64,000 nt of DNA from Nonomuraea endophytica. Lineage in GTDB: Bacteria > Actinomycetota > Actinomycetes > Streptosporangiales > Streptosporangiaceae. Location of the stretch: contig NZ_JACHIN010000001.1 of assembly GCF_014203235.1 (NCBI RefSeq), positions 1,426,001-1,490,000 on the forward strand, written 5' to 3'. The stretch's first letter is position 1, and every line of letters begins with the position of its first letter. Position numbers and translations under genes: made by a program. The notes under the pieces were generated by a model. The model was not told the DNA's origin. It did no database searches and was given only the letters and a program-made list of their open reading frames with translations. Positions 7,748 to 15,622 of the stretch are shown piece after piece.

Positions 7748-8931
7748 GCGGGTGGGCCCAGGTCGACCCACAGGGAACGCAGGCCCCGGAGGCGGTCGCT
7801 GCGGGTCCAGACCGGAGGTCGTCCCGGGGCTCGGGAGAAGGCGGGGAAGCGGGCCAGCAGCGCGGTGAAGGCGATCTCCGCCTCCATCCTGGCCAGCGGC
7901 GCGCCGAGGCAGTGGTGGATGCCGTGTCCGAACCCCAGGTGGCCGGTGGCGGGTCTCCTGACGTCGAGCGCGTCCGGCTCGGTGAAGCGGGCCGGGTCAC
8001 GGTTGGCGGCCAGCAGGGACACCTGGACGATCTCGCCGGCCGGGATCTTGACGCCGCCGTAGGACACCGGCGCGGTCGTGACCCGGAAGCTCGCCTGGCC
8101 GACCGGGCCGTCGAAGCGCAGGAACTCCTCGACCGCGCCCGGCACCAGGGACGGGTCGGCGCGCAGCGCGGCGAGCTGGCCGGGATGGTCGAACAGGGCG
8201 TTCAGCGCGTTGCAGATCAGGTTGACGGTGGTCTCGTACCCGGCGACGAGCAGCAGGAAGGCGGTGGCGATCAGCTCTCGCTCGGTGAGCGCGTCGCCCT
8301 CGTCGCGGGCCTGGACCAGCGCCGACAGCATGTCCTCGCCCGGGTCGGCGCGCTTGGCGGCGACCAGCGCCGTCAGATATCCGACCATCGCGGCGGACGC
8401 CGCCGCCTTCTCCTCGGCGGGCGCGTGGCCGATGAGGGCGTCGGTCCAGGACTCGAAGTCGCCGCGTTCACCGGGGACGATGCCGAGGATCTCGCAGATC
8501 ACCGTGATCGGCAGAGGCCCGGCGAAGCGGGCCATGAGGTCGACCACGCCGCCGTCCCGGGCGAGGTCGTCCAGCAGCGATCCGGTGATCTCGGCGATCC
8601 GGGGGCGGAGCGCGTCGATCGCCTTCGGGCTGAACGCCTTGGCCGCCAGGCGGCGGAGCCTGGTGTGGTCGGGCGGATCGCAGTTGATCATGCTCTGGGT
8701 GAGCCACTGGCCGCTGATCATCGGACGGGCGCCGTGCCGGGCGAGCGCGGCTTCGACGGTCGCGGTCGCCTTGGACAGCGCGGGATCGGCCAGCGCGGCC
8801 CGCCCCTCGGCATAGCCGGTGATCAGCCAGCCCGGGGTGCCGCCCGGCGCCTGGTCCATCCAGAGCACCGGGGATTCGCCGCGCCAGGCGGTGTAGCGGG
8901 CGTGCGGATCGTCGTAGAAACCCTCATCCAT
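7744..8931 (-). CDS. Cytochrome P450
   Basis: 395 residues. Motifs: HTRLRR near 89-94, AGYETT in helix I (230-235), EEFLR (268-272) and the heme-binding loop FGHGIHHCLG with Cys341. The layout DPPDHTRLR...AFSPKAIDALRPRI is typical of the CYP105/107-like secondary-metabolism P450s of actinomycetes. The ATG overlaps the stop of the upstream secreted-protein gene (TAATG), indicating translational coupling, so the two share a transcript. It converges on the P450 at 6539 with interlocking stop codons. Substrate unknown. Confidence 0.93.
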   Translation of the reverse strand: MDEGFYDDPHARYTAWRGESPVLWMDQAPGGTPGWLITGYAEGRAALADPALSKATATVEAALARHGARPMISGQWLTQSMINCDPPDHTRLRRLAAKAFSPKAIDALRPRIAEITGSLLDDLARDGGVVDLMARFAGPLPITVICEILGIVPGERGDFESWTDALIGHAPAEEKAAASAAMVGYLTALVAAKRADPGEDMLSALVQARDEGDALTERELIATAFLLLVAGYETTVNLICNALNALFDHPGQLAALRADPSLVPGAVEEFLRFDGPVGQASFRVTTAPVSYGGVKIPAGEIVQVSLLAANRDPARFTEPDALDVRRPATGHLGFGHGIHHCLGAPLARMEAEIAFTALLARFPAFSRAPGRPPVWTRSDRLRGLRSLWVDLGPPA

Positions 8932-9656
8932 TACGGCAGAACCTTGGTGGTCAGCGGGGCCTTGAAGGGGAGGACGAAGAGGGGGCCGGTGACCACGGCC
9001 TGTTCGCTGCCCGGCCCGAAGGGGAGGTCGGCGATCTGGCGGCAGGTTCCCCGGTCTTCGATTCCGAAGATCGGGCGGCCGTCGCGGCCGACGTTGAAGC
9101 GGCCGGTCAGGGAGATGCGATCACGGACCTTTCCCCGCTCGTCCACGAAGAAGCCGTGAATGGGGGCGGTCGCGGAGAAACCCCGCCTTCCCTGGACCTC
9201 CTGGACGAGGTCGGAGATCCGGAAGCTCAGGGTACGGCCTTCGGCGTCGGTCACCGTGCCTTCCAGTTCGCCCAGGAACGGGGTGAAAAGGCCAGGTGCG
9301 GCCGTGGCGAAGCCGTCCGGGTACGGCTGGGGGCGTTTGGCAAGCTGGGAGATCCGCCACATGCGTTTGAAGGTGCCAGTCCTGATCGTGTACGTGCCGT
9401 TGTCGCACACGAACGGGCGCAGGGTGCGGCCGGTCAGGTCGATGGTTTCGCGGACGATCGGGTTGCCGGTGCCGGGGTCGCCGAAGCGGTCCTCGTCCAC
9501 GCGTACCGACAGTCTGTGGGGGGTGAGTTTCAGGACGAAGCCGGGGCCTATGGCTCTGACCTGGTGGGCGTTCTCCTTGATGGTCAACCCGGGGGCGCCC
9601 GGTTGGGCGGGGAGCGCCAGTGCAGTGAGCAGGGTGACGGTGATCCGTAAGACCAT
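8931..9656 (-). CDS. Secreted protein of unknown function
   Basis: 241 residues from ATG 9656 (GGGAGGACCCC upstream); an in-frame start at 9683 lacks an RBS. A short signal peptide (MVLRITVTLLTALALPAQPG) precedes a beta-rich domain of about 215 residues with two cysteines (FVCDNGTYTIRTGTFKRM and RGTCRQIADLPFG) and no metal or hydrolase motif I recognise. Its stop overlaps the start of the P450 gene downstream, so a secreted factor and an intracellular oxidase are made from one message. That pairing is unusual and is the only functional clue. Confidence 0.65.
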   Translation of the reverse strand: MVLRITVTLLTALALPAQPGAPGLTIKENAHQVRAIGPGFVLKLTPHRLSVRVDEDRFGDPGTGNPIVRETIDLTGRTLRPFVCDNGTYTIRTGTFKRMWRISQLAKRPQPYPDGFATAAPGLFTPFLGELEGTVTDAEGRTLSFRISDLVQEVQGRRGFSATAPIHGFFVDERGKVRDRISLTGRFNVGRDGRPIFGIEDRGTCRQIADLPFGPGSEQAVVTGPLFVLPFKAPLTTKVLP

Positions 9657-9692
9657 GGGGTCCTCCCTCGCGACCGCGATCACTTCAGCGTA

Positions 9693-10346
9693 CTAGTCAC
9701 CGCCCGGCAGGACGAGGCCGTTGTCGTAGGCGAAGATCGTGGCGTGCAGGCGGTCGCGGACGCCGAGCTTGGCCAGGATGGCGGCGACGTGGTCCTTGAC
9801 GGTGGCGGCGCTGATGCCGAGCTTCTCGCCGATCTCGGCGTTGCTGTGGCCTCGGGCCAGCTGCCCGAGGACGTCGTTCTCCCTGGGGGTCAGTGCGGCG
9901 AGTTCCGGGGAACGGCTGGGCGGGCGGTGCCGGGCGAACTGCTGGATCAGGCGGCCGGTGACGGCCGGGTCGAGGAACGACTGCCCGGCGGCGGTCAGCC
10001 TGACGACCTCGATGACGCGGCCGGGATCGGCGTCCTTCAGCAGGAAGCCGCAGGCGCCGGCGCGCAGGGCCGAGTACACGTATTCGTCCAGGCCGAACGT
10101 GGTCAGGACGACGACGCGGGAGCCGGGCAGCGCGGTGGTGATCGTCCGGGTGGCGGCCAGGCCGTCGGTGCCGGGCATCTTGATGTCCATCAGGATGACG
10201 TCCGGGCGCCGCTCCTCGGCCTGGGCGACCGCGGCGGCGCCGTCGGCGGCCTGGGCCACGACGGTGATGTCGGGTTCGGCGGACAGGACGGCCGCGATGC
10301 CCGCGCGTACCATCGCGTGGTCGTCGGCGACCAGGACGCTGATCAT
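9693..10346 (-). CDS. NarL/LuxR-family response regulator
   Basis: 217 residues. The receiver domain (1-120) has the acidic pocket VADDH, phospho-acceptor Asp54 in ILMDIKMPG, a Thr/Ser position in VVVLTTFG and Lys in FLLKD. The C-terminal LuxR helix-turn-helix (about 150-215) reads LTPRENDVLGQLARGHSNAE, then ISAATVKDHVAAILAKLGVRDR. Phosphorylation should switch on DNA binding at unknown target promoters. The start ATG overlaps the stop of the sensor kinase gene by four bases (ATGA), a typical coupled kinase-regulator pair. Confidence 0.92.
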   Translation of the reverse strand: MISVLVADDHAMVRAGIAAVLSAEPDITVVAQAADGAAAVAQAEERRPDVILMDIKMPGTDGLAATRTITTALPGSRVVVLTTFGLDEYVYSALRAGACGFLLKDADPGRVIEVVRLTAAGQSFLDPAVTGRLIQQFARHRPPSRSPELAALTPRENDVLGQLARGHSNAEIGEKLGISAATVKDHVAAILAKLGVRDRLHATIFAYDNGLVLPGGD

Positions 10347-12232
10347 GCCGGCAGCCAGACGCGGACCTGGGCGCCTCTCGCGGACACGGCGCCGCCGGCC
10401 GCCTCCGCGACCGCGCGCAGACGCCGGGTGACGCGACCGGCCGGGGCGGACAGTTCCACGCCTTCCGGTAGGTAGGTGACGGTGAGCGGGGCGTCGTGGC
10501 CGAGGAGTTCGCGGGCCGCCCAGAACGCCGTCGCCTCCACCGCGCCGTGCAGCTGCCTCCGTTCGCCGACGCTGGTGACGAGCACGCCACGCCGTACGGC
10601 GAGCGCGTCGATGCCGGCCAGGCACGGCGGCGGGTCGTCGGCGGCGGGACGGCGGAGTTCGCCGAGCAGATCGCGCAGCGCGTTGAGCGCGGCCCGCGAG
10701 CGCGCGGCGACCACGGGCAGGTCGTCGCTAGCGGCCACCAGTGCTTCGGCGTGCCGCAGCGCGGTCGCGCGCAACCGGGCGGCGACGCGGGCCCGCTCGG
10801 CCAGCGCCGCCCGCTCGCGCAGCCGGCCGTGGCGGGCGGCGGCACCGTCGCGGCGGCGCGCCCTCCTCGCCGCGAGCAGCACCCCGGCCGCCCACGCGAT
10901 CCCCACCGGGACCAACACGAACGCGCTCAGCACCACCCACGCGGCGAACCGGTTCCCGGTGATCCCCGGCCCCCAGGCCAGCGCGGCGCCCATCGTCGAA
11001 CTCACGGCCAGCGGCGCGAGCACACCGCGCGGGCCACGGGCGAGGCCGATGCCGTAGACCATGATCAACTCGATCCAGCCGCACCACAGCACGAGGTCGC
11101 CGCCCGGCGTGATCGGCCAGCCGGAGACCCGCGCCAGCTCGATCAACGGGTAGAGGGACAGGGTCACGGCGAGCGCGGGGATCGGGCGCGCGACGTGCCA
11201 GCGCAGCGGGAGCGCGTGCAGGATCAGCAGGGGTACGAGCAGCGCCAGCTCCTTGGCCAGCAGCGGAACGTCACCCGGATCGGGCACCATCAGCCCGCCC
11301 ACCGGAATCCCGACACCCAGCACCACCGGCGCCCAGTTCCGCACATGCTCGCTCCACCACCGCGCCCGCCGCGGCCCGCCGTCGCCGAGCGGCAGCACGG
11401 CACGCACCCGCCAGCCACCCGCCACCGGACCCGCTTCCAGCGAGCCGCCCGCAGCCGCGGCCTCCGCGCGCAGAACCGCCAGGCCGCAGCCGCTGCCCGC
11501 GTCGAACGCGCCGCCCCTGCCCTGGTCGGTGACGGTGACCACCAGCCGCCCGCCATGCCCTCTGACCAGCACCTCGACCGGCACGCCCGGCGCGTGACGC
11601 CTGCTGTTGGTCAGCGCCTCGCGCACGATCCGCACCGCCAGCGCCGCGATCGGCGGCGGCGCGTCCTCGGCGTCCCTGCGGTAGGAGACGTCTTGCTCCG
11701 GCCAGCCGGCGACCAGCGTGTCCAGGTCGGCCAGGTGCGCGTGGTCCGCGCGGGCGTCGAGCGCGGTCAGCCTGGTCAGCTCCGCGACGACCAGCCGTCC
11801 TTCCCGTACGGCGTGCGCCACCGCCTCAGCCGTCAGCCGCTCGTCCCGCACGTGCAGGGCGGACGAGGCGCCGATCATGATGCCGGTCAGCCGGTGGGCG
11901 GCGGTGTCGTGCAGGTCGGCGGCCAGCCGGTGCCGCTCGGCCTCGGCCGCCAGACCGGGCACCGCCGCAGCGCCCGAGGCGTACGCGGCGAACGCTCGCC
12001 TCCTGGCTCCCCGCACCCGGGCCGACCGGCCCAGTGCCCAGCCGGCGGCGCTGAGGCCCGCCGCCAGGAACATCACCCCGGCGACCTGGTCAGGGGTGCC
12101 GCCGTTGGCCAGGGCCACGGTTGTCGCGCTCGCTCCGGCCACGGTCACGAACCAGAGGACGACGCGGGCCGTACAGCAATAGGACAGCCCTGCCACCAAC
12201 GCGACGGCCGCGAACGAGCCTGCCCACCACAC
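10343..12232 (-). CDS. Fused double sensor histidine kinase (one active, one degenerate module)
   Basis: 629 residues, roughly twice the size of a normal HisKA_3 sensor. First module: membrane helices (about 1-70), dimerisation/phosphotransfer helix RHRLAADLHDTAAHRLTG with phospho-acceptor His108, and an ATPase domain with the N-box REALTNSRRH (about 204-213) and a DQGRGG...GSGCGL glycine loop. A second set of membrane helices follows (300-455), then a second, clearly related module: ERARVAARLRATALRHAEAL at 479-498 and WAARELLG at 571-578. In the second copy the LHD triad is LRA and the EALTN N-box is RELLG, so it should neither autophosphorylate nor bind ATP normally. It may act as an intramolecular partner that controls the first. 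It is coupled to the response regulator by an ATGA overlap. Confidence 0.85.
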   Translation of the reverse strand: MWWAGSFAAVALVAGLSYCCTARVVLWFVTVAGASATTVALANGGTPDQVAGVMFLAAGLSAAGWALGRSARVRGARRRAFAAYASGAAAVPGLAAEAERHRLAADLHDTAAHRLTGIMIGASSALHVRDERLTAEAVAHAVREGRLVVAELTRLTALDARADHAHLADLDTLVAGWPEQDVSYRRDAEDAPPPIAALAVRIVREALTNSRRHAPGVPVEVLVRGHGGRLVVTVTDQGRGGAFDAGSGCGLAVLRAEAAAAGGSLEAGPVAGGWRVRAVLPLGDGGPRRARWWSEHVRNWAPVVLGVGIPVGGLMVPDPGDVPLLAKELALLVPLLILHALPLRWHVARPIPALAVTLSLYPLIELARVSGWPITPGGDLVLWCGWIELIMVYGIGLARGPRGVLAPLAVSSTMGAALAWGPGITGNRFAAWVVLSAFVLVPVGIAWAAGVLLAARRARRRDGAAARHGRLRERAALAERARVAARLRATALRHAEALVAASDDLPVVAARSRAALNALRDLLGELRRPAADDPPPCLAGIDALAVRRGVLVTSVGERRQLHGAVEATAFWAARELLGHDAPLTVTYLPEGVELSAPAGRVTRRLRAVAEAAGGAVSARGAQVRVWLPA

Positions 12233-12262
12233 CGTCCCAGGATAGGGATATCTTGACGGGCC

Positions 12263-12621
12263 ATGTCGCCGAGAGCGTGGTTATGGTGGAGCGTCGCCGT
12301 CGTGCTCACGCACGTGCACATGGTCTACGACCGAGGCTCCGACGGCATCGGCTGTCCCGGAGGGTTCGGCCTTTACCAGGTGGTCGCCGCCGAGCTGTGG
12401 TCGATCGCGGACTGGGTGCCGCTGGTCTGGTACTCGGGGATTCCGGCGGTCGGCCTGGTCGTGGTGACGTGCTGGCTGTGGGAGCCGTGGATGGCGCCTT
12501 CACCCGCTTCGACCTGCTCCCGCCCCTGGCGGCGCTGTGCATGATCGCCGCAGTGCGCACCCGGAGGCTCCTGAACGCCAGGAGCGGGAGTTCGAGACGG
12601 CGTTCCAACGGGGTCAGGTGA
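12263..12621 (+). pseudogene. Small membrane protein, probable frameshift
   Basis: The first frame from ATG 12263 gives two hydrophobic helices (AWLWWSVAVVLTHVHMV and WVPLVWYSGIPAVGLVVV) and then becomes non-coding in character (APSPASTCSRPWRRCA, stop 12544). The alternative frame picks up exactly there with DGAFTRFDLLPPLAALCMI, then AAVRTRRLLNARSG, a third helix with a basic tail, ending at 12621. A one-base change near 12490-12500 would unite them into a protein of about 119 residues with three helices. It is divergent from the sensor kinase gene. Function unknown; sequencing error is an alternative to real decay. Confidence 0.5.
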
Positions 12622-13579
12622 CGAGGAGCAGGGACTTGCCTACCGTGGTGCGGTTGGCGAGGGAGGTGTGGGCGTCGGCGGCGCGGGACAGGGGGAACGT
12701 GGCGCCGATCCGTGGCGTGATGACGCCCTTCGCGGCCAGGTCGAGCGCCTGGGCCAGCACCTCGCGGACCATGTCCTGCTCGGGCGGGCCCGCCTCCAGC
12801 GTGTTGTGGACGTGTACGCGGCGCCGCTCGGCGAGTTCCGGGTCGATGGTGGTGAAGTCCCCGCCGGCGGTGCCGTACGTGACGAACCGCCCGCCCTCGG
12901 CGGCCGTCTCGAAGGCGGCGAGCCCGAGCGGGCCGCCGACGCCGTCGAAGACGAGGTCGACGCCGCCGGTCGCCTCGCGTACCCGCTGCTGCCAGCCTTC
13001 GGCCGAGTAGTCCACGACGACCTCGGCGCCCAGTTCGCGGGCCAGGGCCAGCTTCTTCTCACCGCGCGCCGCCGCGACCACCCTGGCCCCGGCGTCGCGG
13101 GCGAGCTGCACCAGGATCGACCCGGCCCCGCCCGCCGCCGCGCTGACCAGGACCCACTCCCCCTTCCTGATCGCCCCGTCTCGGGCGAGCAGCAGCGCCG
13201 TCACCCCGTCATGCAGTACGGCCGCCGCCTCCCGGAACCCCAGCCCGTCCGGCATCTCGACCACCTCACCGGCGGCGGCGACGATCCGCTCGGAGTACCC
13301 GGTGGACGACCTGGCCACCACCCGCCGCCCGGCCCAGGACGGGTCGACGCCTGCGCCCACGGCCGACACCACGCCCGCTCCGCCGCCGCCGGGGACGTAG
13401 GGGAGGTCTCGGGGGAAGTAGTCACCGCCCCACCCGGCGCGCAACAGGGTGTCCAGGTAGATAACGTCGGCGACGGCCAGGTCGACGACCAGTTCGCCCG
13501 CGCCGGGGACCGGGTCGGGCACTTCGACGGGCGTCAGGACTTCAGGGCCGCCGAACTCTCGCACGTGAATGGCTCTCAT
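12614..13579 (-). CDS. Zinc-binding-type alcohol dehydrogenase / quinone oxidoreductase family protein
   Basis: 321 residues, medium-chain dehydrogenase/reductase superfamily. The N-terminal GroES-like domain has MRAIHVREFGGPEVL and DVIYLDTLLRAGWGG; the Rossmann domain has VLVSAAAGGAGSILVQLARD and VVVDYSAEGW. It lacks the cysteine cluster of zinc-binding members, so it is the NADPH:quinone reductase (Qor-like) type acting on small carbonyls or quinones. A TetR gene lies five bases upstream on the same strand (stop 13585), so the two probably form an operon in which the regulator controls the enzyme. Substrate unknown. Confidence 0.88.
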   Translation of the reverse strand: MRAIHVREFGGPEVLTPVEVPDPVPGAGELVVDLAVADVIYLDTLLRAGWGGDYFPRDLPYVPGGGGAGVVSAVGAGVDPSWAGRRVVARSSTGYSERIVAAAGEVVEMPDGLGFREAAAVLHDGVTALLLARDGAIRKGEWVLVSAAAGGAGSILVQLARDAGARVVAAARGEKKLALARELGAEVVVDYSAEGWQQRVREATGGVDLVFDGVGGPLGLAAFETAAEGGRFVTYGTAGGDFTTIDPELAERRRVHVHNTLEAGPPEQDMVREVLAQALDLAAKGVITPRIGATFPLSRAADAHTSLANRTTVGKSLLLVT

Positions 13580-13584
13580 GCCCC

Positions 13585-14250
13585 CTACTCTTCAACCTCC
13601 ACCATGGTTGAGGTCAAGAAAATGCCGTTGAGCAACGATGAGAGGCCGAACTCGAAGGCGTCGCCGCCGTCGGGGTAGTCCGGCTCCATGCGGGCCCGCA
13701 GGCGGGGGAAGCGGCGCGCGGTCTCGACCATCTCGGCCATCGCCTCGTCCATCCGCTTCTCCTCGTCGGCGCCCGCGCGGCGTACCTTCGCGCGCAGGGC
13801 GGACTCGGCCGCCTCGCCCTGCGCGGCGCCGATCACGAACATGAGGATCGACGCGGCGACCCGGTCGGCGTCGGCGCCGCCGAAACCGGCCGACTCGTGG
13901 ACGGCCAGGCAGTGGTCGTCGTAGCGGGCCTTGTTGGGGCCGTAGATGACGTGGGTGCTCATGGCCGGGATCAGCCAGAAGTGGCGGACGATCATCTTGT
14001 GGGCGCCGCGGGCGAGTCCGGCGGCGGCCTCGCGCCAGTCCGTGGCGGCCGGGCCGGGCAGCTCGATCTCGCCGAAGACGTGGTCGGCGGCCAGTTCGAC
14101 GAGCCGGTCCTTGCTCTTGACGTGGTAGTACATGGCGGTCGCGGCCGAGTCGAGCTGGGCGCCGAGCCGCCGCATGTTCAGGCCGGCCACGCCCTCGGCG
14201 TCCAGGACCTCGACGGCGGCCAGGACGATCTGCTCCTTGGTCAGCGGCAT
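13585..14250 (-). CDS. TetR/AcrR-family transcriptional regulator
   Basis: 221 residues from ATG 14250 (the frame is open to 14268). The N-terminal DNA-binding domain is MPLTKEQIVLAAVEVLDAEG, NMRRLGAQLDSAATAMYYHV and KSKDRLVELAADHVF, the helix-turn-helix expected of a TetR with a TetR_C-like ligand domain after it. It is followed closely by the oxidoreductase gene at 12614 and faces the DUF1772-like gene at 14321 across about 70 bases that hold an ACTTAGT/ACTAAGT inverted repeat. It likely represses both directions until a small ligand binds. Confidence 0.88.
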   Translation of the reverse strand: MPLTKEQIVLAAVEVLDAEGVAGLNMRRLGAQLDSAATAMYYHVKSKDRLVELAADHVFGEIELPGPAATDWREAAAGLARGAHKMIVRHFWLIPAMSTHVIYGPNKARYDDHCLAVHESAGFGGADADRVAASILMFVIGAAQGEAAESALRAKVRRAGADEEKRMDEAMAEMVETARRFPRLRARMEPDYPDGGDAFEFGLSSLLNGIFLTSTMVEVEE

Positions 14251-14266
14251 GCCACCATCGTATTGC

Positions 14267-14302
14267 ACTTAGTTCAACTCCGCTCTAGGGTTTTACTAAG
14301 TT
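14267..14302. promoter_or_regulatory. Candidate TetR operator
   Basis: ACTTAGT at 14267-14273 and ACTAAGT at 14296-14302 are inverted copies 22 bases apart, each followed by TC on the plus strand. They sit between the TetR gene and the divergent gene at 14321 in an AT-rich patch that should hold both promoters. Inference from position only. Confidence 0.4.
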
Positions 14303-14320
14303 CAAAATGAGGAGACATCC

Positions 14321-14829
14321 ATGAACGCCCGCATCGCCGCAGCGGTTATCCAGCTCCTGACCGTGGTCCCGTTCCTGCTGGGGATCTACTCCGTGACCTT
14401 CTACGGCGCCGCCGCCCAGCGGCCGCCGAGGCCGAGATGGCCCGCCAGAACCAGCCCGTGGAGCTGCTGACCCAGAACGGCATCAGCTTCGCAGGCAGCG
14501 AGGGCCCGGCGATCGTGATCATCGTCATCCTGGCGGCCCTGGCGCTGCTCAACCTGGCCGGCCGGCGGATCGGCCGGATCCTGTCCTGGATCTTCCAGCC
14601 GATCCTGCTCGTGCTCGGCGTCGTCATCATTCCCGGCCAGGTGTTCACGGCCCGCTTCCTGGAGCCGGTGCTGCCCGGCGTGGACGTGCACGCGCTGGTC
14701 GCCGCGGCCCTGGACGCCATGCCCGCCTGGGCGACCGCCGCGAGCTGGGCCAAGCTCGCGCTCACCACCGCCGGCTCGATCGCCGTGGTGGTGCTGCTGA
14801 TCCGGGCGGCTAAAGCCACTTCGCGGTAG
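14321..14829 (+). pseudogene. DUF1772/anthrone-oxygenase-like membrane protein, frameshifted
   Basis: ATG 14321 has GAGGAGA five bases upstream and starts MNARIAAAVIQLLTVVPFLL then GIYSVTFYGAAA, after which the frame derails. The next frame continues AAAEAEMARQNQPVELLTQN and runs to 14829 with three more hydrophobic helices (IVIIVILAALALLNLAG, ILSWIFQPILLVLGVVII, AGSIAVVVLLIRAA). The open length (509 nt) is one base short of a whole number of codons, so a one-base loss near 14410-14420 explains it. The four-helix layout recalls DUF1772-type proteins, but the assignment is tentative. The 3' end overlaps tenA by 20 bases. Error or decay cannot be distinguished here. Confidence 0.55.
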
Positions 14830-15481
14830 GCCAGGACTCCAGGTGCCAGGCGCTGTCCCAGAACATCCACTCGAACTCCGACGCCTTCACGAAGGCCGCC
14901 CGCATCTGCTCCAGGAGCGCCGGGTCTGCCTCGGCCGCGAGCCGGTCGGTGATCTGCTTGGCCCGGGTGACCGACGCGGCGTAGGCGGGATCGGCGTAGG
15001 TGGCGATCCAGGCGCGGTAGGGATGAATCTCGGAGGTACGGCCGACCAGCGCGGCGCCGACGTCCTCGTAGATCCAGAAACAGGGAAGCACCGCAGCCGC
15101 CAGCACCGGGTAGGGCGCCGACAGCGCGGTGGCCTGCAGCCAGGAGGAGTAGCCGAGGGCCGTGGGCGAGGTGGGAACGCCGGTCAGGTCGGCGGCCGTC
15201 AGGCCGTACTCCTCGATGTAGCCCTCGTGAAGCGTGCGCTCGGCGGCGATCGCGTCGTGGGCTGCCTGCGACCAGAACGCCATCTCGTCCGGGTCCGCCG
15301 CCCTGACGGCCGCGGTGGCCAGGGCCTTGGCGAACGCCTCCAGGTAGCGGGCGTCCTGGACGATGTAGAAGGCGAACCGCTCGCGGGAGAGCGTGCCGTC
15401 GCCCAGGGCCGTGTTGAACGGGTGCTCGTGGATGGCCCGCAGCAGGTCGGCGGTTTGGGCCCAGGCGTCGTCGGTGAACAC
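14810..15481 (-). CDS. tenA: TenA family thiaminase II / aminopyrimidine aminohydrolase
   Basis: 223 residues from GTG 15481. TenA salvages thiamine breakdown products by hydrolysing aminomethyl-pyrimidine to hydroxymethyl-pyrimidine for thiamine synthesis. Visible residues: Asp43 in FYIVQDARYLEAF, the active-site Cys134 in VLPCFWIYEDVG, and the C-terminal acid in SEFEWMFWDSAW. Length matches the family (about 220-235). A TPP riboswitch lies immediately upstream and its GGGA 3' end provides the Shine-Dalgarno, so translation should fall when thiamine pyrophosphate is abundant. No other thiamine gene is nearby. Confidence 0.92.
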   Translation of the reverse strand: MFTDDAWAQTADLLRAIHEHPFNTALGDGTLSRERFAFYIVQDARYLEAFAKALATAAVRAADPDEMAFWSQAAHDAIAAERTLHEGYIEEYGLTAADLTGVPTSPTALGYSSWLQATALSAPYPVLAAAVLPCFWIYEDVGAALVGRTSEIHPYRAWIATYADPAYAASVTRAKQITDRLAAEADPALLEQMRAAFVKASEFEWMFWDSAWHLESWPTAKWL

Positions 15482-15483
15482 GA

Positions 15484-15562
15484 CAGTCCCTTCGCTAGTC
15501 CGAACTAGATCAGGTTCGACGGGTTTGATCTCAGCCCCGGCAAGAGGGGCACCCCGCGTCGC
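15484..15562 (-). ncRNA. TPP riboswitch (THI element)
   Basis: On the minus strand the leader contains the canonical blocks CGGGGTGCCC, GGCTGAGA and ACCCGTCGAACCTGATC, then AGTTCGGACTAGCGAAGGGA. These are the P1/P2 strands, the pyrimidine-sensing GGCUGAGA and the pyrophosphate-binding ACCUGAUC segment of the thiamine pyrophosphate aptamer. It ends seven bases before the tenA start codon, with the ribosome binding site built into the aptamer, so control is probably at translation initiation. Confidence 0.95.
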
Positions 15563-15622
15563 CTCACAGGCTAGCGCCGCCCGATGCGGACCTACTCGCC
15601 GGGCGGCTTGCGTAGCTGTTCG

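Noticed and set aside
6511-9159. An 882-codon plus-strand frame covering both P450 genes
   Set aside because: It is a high-GC shadow frame, rich in Arg/Pro/Gly, without any domain. The true genes in other frames carry complete P450 motifs.
6539-12232. A natural-product biosynthetic gene cluster around the P450s
   Set aside because: No polyketide synthase, NRPS, terpene or RiPP core gene is nearby. Two P450s and a two-component system are not enough.
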